Part shown: one piece after another, positions 62,603-64,000 of the stretch
How the letters are laid out: each line of letters begins with the position of its first letter
How positions within the stretch are numbered: position 1 is the stretch's first letter
Source of the DNA: Mariniflexile sp044335535
GTDB lineage: Bacteria; Bacteroidota; Bacteroidia; Flavobacteriales; Flavobacteriaceae
Direction: 5' to 3'
Length of the DNA: 64,000 nucleotides
Assembly (NCBI RefSeq): GCF_044335535.1
Contig: NZ_JBIQVZ010000005.1
Coordinates: 1 to 64,000, forward strand
The notes under the pieces: model-generated
The model's database searches: none
The model's input: only the letters and a program-made list of their open reading frames with translations
What the model was told of the DNA's origin: nothing
Position numbers and translations under genes: made by a program

Positions 62603-62836
62603 CTATTTTACTTTTACCCGAAATACTGTTTTCTTGATTAAAAAGGTGTATTTTACGATTCTTAAAATCAATAAGACCCTTTCATATTCCCAAAAAATAG
62701 GATTCCCAATTACATTGTCTTCTTGGTTGTCAAAAGTTGGGGTATCTTCAAAAGTTATATTTAATATACTTAAATCAACAAAAATTTTCCTGTCTGCTAA
62801 TTTGTGGTTGTTGTCGTTTTTAGCCGAAAATAACAT
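62603..62836 (-). CDS. Possible small or partial protein, unrecognised
   Basis: A 77-codon frame with protein-like composition (KIFVDLSILNITFEDTPTFD, VIGNPIFWEYERVLLILR). No known motif and no signal peptide. The next 300 bases upstream (to its right) contain another, broken minus-strand frame. It may be the surviving part of a decaying gene rather than an active one. A plus-strand frame overlaps but looks less natural. Confidence 0.3.
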   Translation of the reverse strand: MLFSAKNDNNHKLADRKIFVDLSILNITFEDTPTFDNQEDNVIGNPIFWEYERVLLILRIVKYTFLIKKTVFRVKVK

Positions 62837-62908
62837 GTTTGAGTTTGTGTATTTCTCAATTTTATAATTATAGTTCTAGCAAAAAGCTTTTTAATAAAAA
62901 TATATAAA

Positions 62909-63036
62909 TTAAAGGATGAGGCTTGGTTCTTTTCCACATAATCCTGCTCCAGTATACTATCAATAATGTTCCTCATTATAATTCAGATAATCAATAGAAT
63001 GGCTTATCTTATTTAAAATATGGGAAGAGTCCCTTC
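62909..63036 (-). pseudogene. Broken minus-strand coding remnant
   Basis: Reading leftward from 63036, the frame gives RDSSHILNKISHSIDYLNYN then EEHY, two adjacent stops, and YTGAGLCGKEPSLIL before the final stop at 62909. The composition looks coding and the stops look like decay. The family is not recognised. Confidence 0.3.
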
Positions 63037-63098
63037 ATAAAATAAATACAAAAAAGTTGTCCTTTAAGTTCGATGCTTTCTGAATTTACCAAAAAATA

Positions 63099-63181
63099 TT
63101 ATTTAGATTTATTCCAAATAGCATTTGTTTTTTTGATAAAAAAAATTACATTTGCCGCTTATTTTAAATAAATCTAAATAA
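63099..63181 (+). promoter_or_regulatory. Promoter framed by an inverted 15-mer (metal-repressor-like operators)
   Basis: TTATTTAGATTTATT (63099-63113) is exactly inverted at 63167-63181. Between them, TTG (63125-63127), 19 bases, TACATTTG (63147-63154) is an excellent promoter. Each copy is itself part of a dyad of the type TATTTAGAtttaTTCCAAATA. Two operators around the promoter of a siderophore-type receptor suggest an iron-responsive repressor; which one is not known. Confidence 0.65.
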
Positions 63182-63187
63182 AAATAA

Positions 63188-64000
63188 TGAAGATTATTAC
63201 ACTAACCACAGCTTTTTTATTATCATTTTATGCATTTTCCCAATCAGGGTTAAAGGGAAAAGTAACCGATGAACAAGATCAACCCATATTTGGTGCCGCT
63301 GTTTATATTTCAGCATTAGAACAAGGCACAACGACCGACTATAACGGTTTTTATGAATTGAAAGACATACCACAAGGTAAGCATACTGTTAAAGTTTCTT
63401 TTATTGGGTATACTGTTGGTAACAAAACGATAGAAATATCTAAAAACACAACCACCTCCTTAGATTTTGTTCTTGAAGAAAATAGCACACAATTACAAGA
63501 AGTTGAAATCATCGGTCGAAAAGAAAGGGGGTATAAAAATACCAATTCGTTTATAGCCACAAAATCGGCTACTAAACTAATTGATGTTCCACAATCTGTG
63601 GGCTACGTTACCAAAGAAGTTATCTTAGATCAAGCTGCTTTCACGATTAATGATGTTGTGAAAAACATAAGCGGCATCAACCAATTTTCTTTCTATAATG
63701 ATTTAACGATAAGAGGCTTCAGGGTCCAAGGTCAGCAAAACTCAAGTATGTTATTAAACGGTTCTCGAATGATGACTAGTTTTTGGAGCCAGCAGTTGAT
63801 ACCGCATATAGAAAGGGTGGAAGTGATAAAAGGACCAGCCTCAGCTTTATTTGGCAATTCGTCGCCTGGAGGAACTATAAATAGTGTAACCAAAAAACCT
63901 CTGAAAGAACAAAAGCAATCTATAAGCGCTAGTATGGGAAGCTTTAATACTTTTAGGCTTTTGACTGATTTTACAGGTCCTATGACCAAGGATAAAAAAT
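63188..64000 (+). CDS. TonB-dependent siderophore-type receptor (5' part)
   Basis: 271 codons are visible and the gene runs off the right edge. Signal peptide (ending YAFSQ), carboxypeptidase-D-like domain (LKGKVTDEQDQPIFGAAVYI, TDYNGFYELKDIP), then the TonB plug of the FhuA/FoxA kind: VPQSVGYVTKEVILDQ, INDVVKNISGINQFS, LTIRGFRVQGQQ, IERVEVIKGPASALFGNSSP and GGTINSVTKKP. The barrel lies outside the window. The promoter with paired operators supports metal-regulated uptake of ferric siderophores. Confidence 0.92.

Noticed and set aside
62634..62867. 77-codon plus-strand frame overlapping the minus-strand one
   Set aside because: Its text is less protein-like than the opposite strand; both may be non-functional, so only the minus one was listed, with low confidence.
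1..64000. CRISPR array
   Set aside because: No regularly spaced identical repeats of 25-40 bases and no cas genes were seen.

Overview
The window looks like chromosomal DNA of a marine-type member of the Flavobacteriaceae (Bacteroidota). The reasons are low GC, promoters of the TTG-N17-23-TAnnTTTG type, SusC/SusD and TonB-dependent receptors, a hybrid two-component regulator, an M56/BlaR peptidase fused to a TonB C-terminal domain, DnaE with a fused proofreading exonuclease, an S16 protein with a long acidic tail, and gliding/T9SS-style surface repeats. Products were assigned by reading the translations; no database search was possible.

Layout. 1-4.7 kb: the 5' part of a surface protein gene and a LytTR regulator with its TPR histidine kinase. 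4.8-7.3 kb: a decayed IS982-type element, a lipoprotein, a metallophosphoesterase and a miniature element that shares the IS terminal repeat. 7.4-16.3 kb: housekeeping metabolism and translation genes (a putative PPi-type PEP carboxykinase, a glutaryl-CoA-type dehydrogenase, TrmN6, RimM, S16, a lactonase-type propeller). 13.3-17.0 kb also carries two related four-helix-bundle genes with the same leader. 17.2-24.6 kb: an internally deleted AAA ATPase, dnaE, trxA, a ClpP paralogue, a DUF58 gene and tRNA-Asp.

24.6-38.5 kb is the most notable region. A 231-bp direct repeat (24573-24803 and 38323-38553, 5 mismatches by eye) starts inside the T arm of tRNA-Asp and brackets 13.75 kb. Inside are a SusR-like hybrid regulator that has lost its phospho-acceptor residues, a SusC/SusD pair, a lipoprotein alkaline phosphatase, a phosphodiesterase-like/alkaline phosphatase fusion and a calcineurin-type phosphoesterase. 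I read this as a mobile or formerly mobile SusCD locus for organic phosphate: the phosphodiesterases open diesters, the phosphatases release phosphate, and SusCD imports a product.

38.6-64 kb: small secreted and zinc-ribbon proteins, a HAD phosphatase, a LacI regulator, a TPR kinase with a NarL-type regulator preceded by a tiny lipoprotein, a BlaI/M56 pair with a perfect 40-bp palindromic operator, a glycosyltransferase and flippase-like pair, ruvC, hemW and a cyclase. Then come several stress or unknown proteins, a flavoprotein, an exporter, a peptidase, a hydrolase, tRNA-Leu, and the start of a siderophore-type receptor whose promoter lies between two copies of an inverted 15-mer.

Several dispersed hairpin families are scattered through intergenic DNA. 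Some abut or form start and stop codons: at hemW, the DUF58 gene and the PhnA-like gene.
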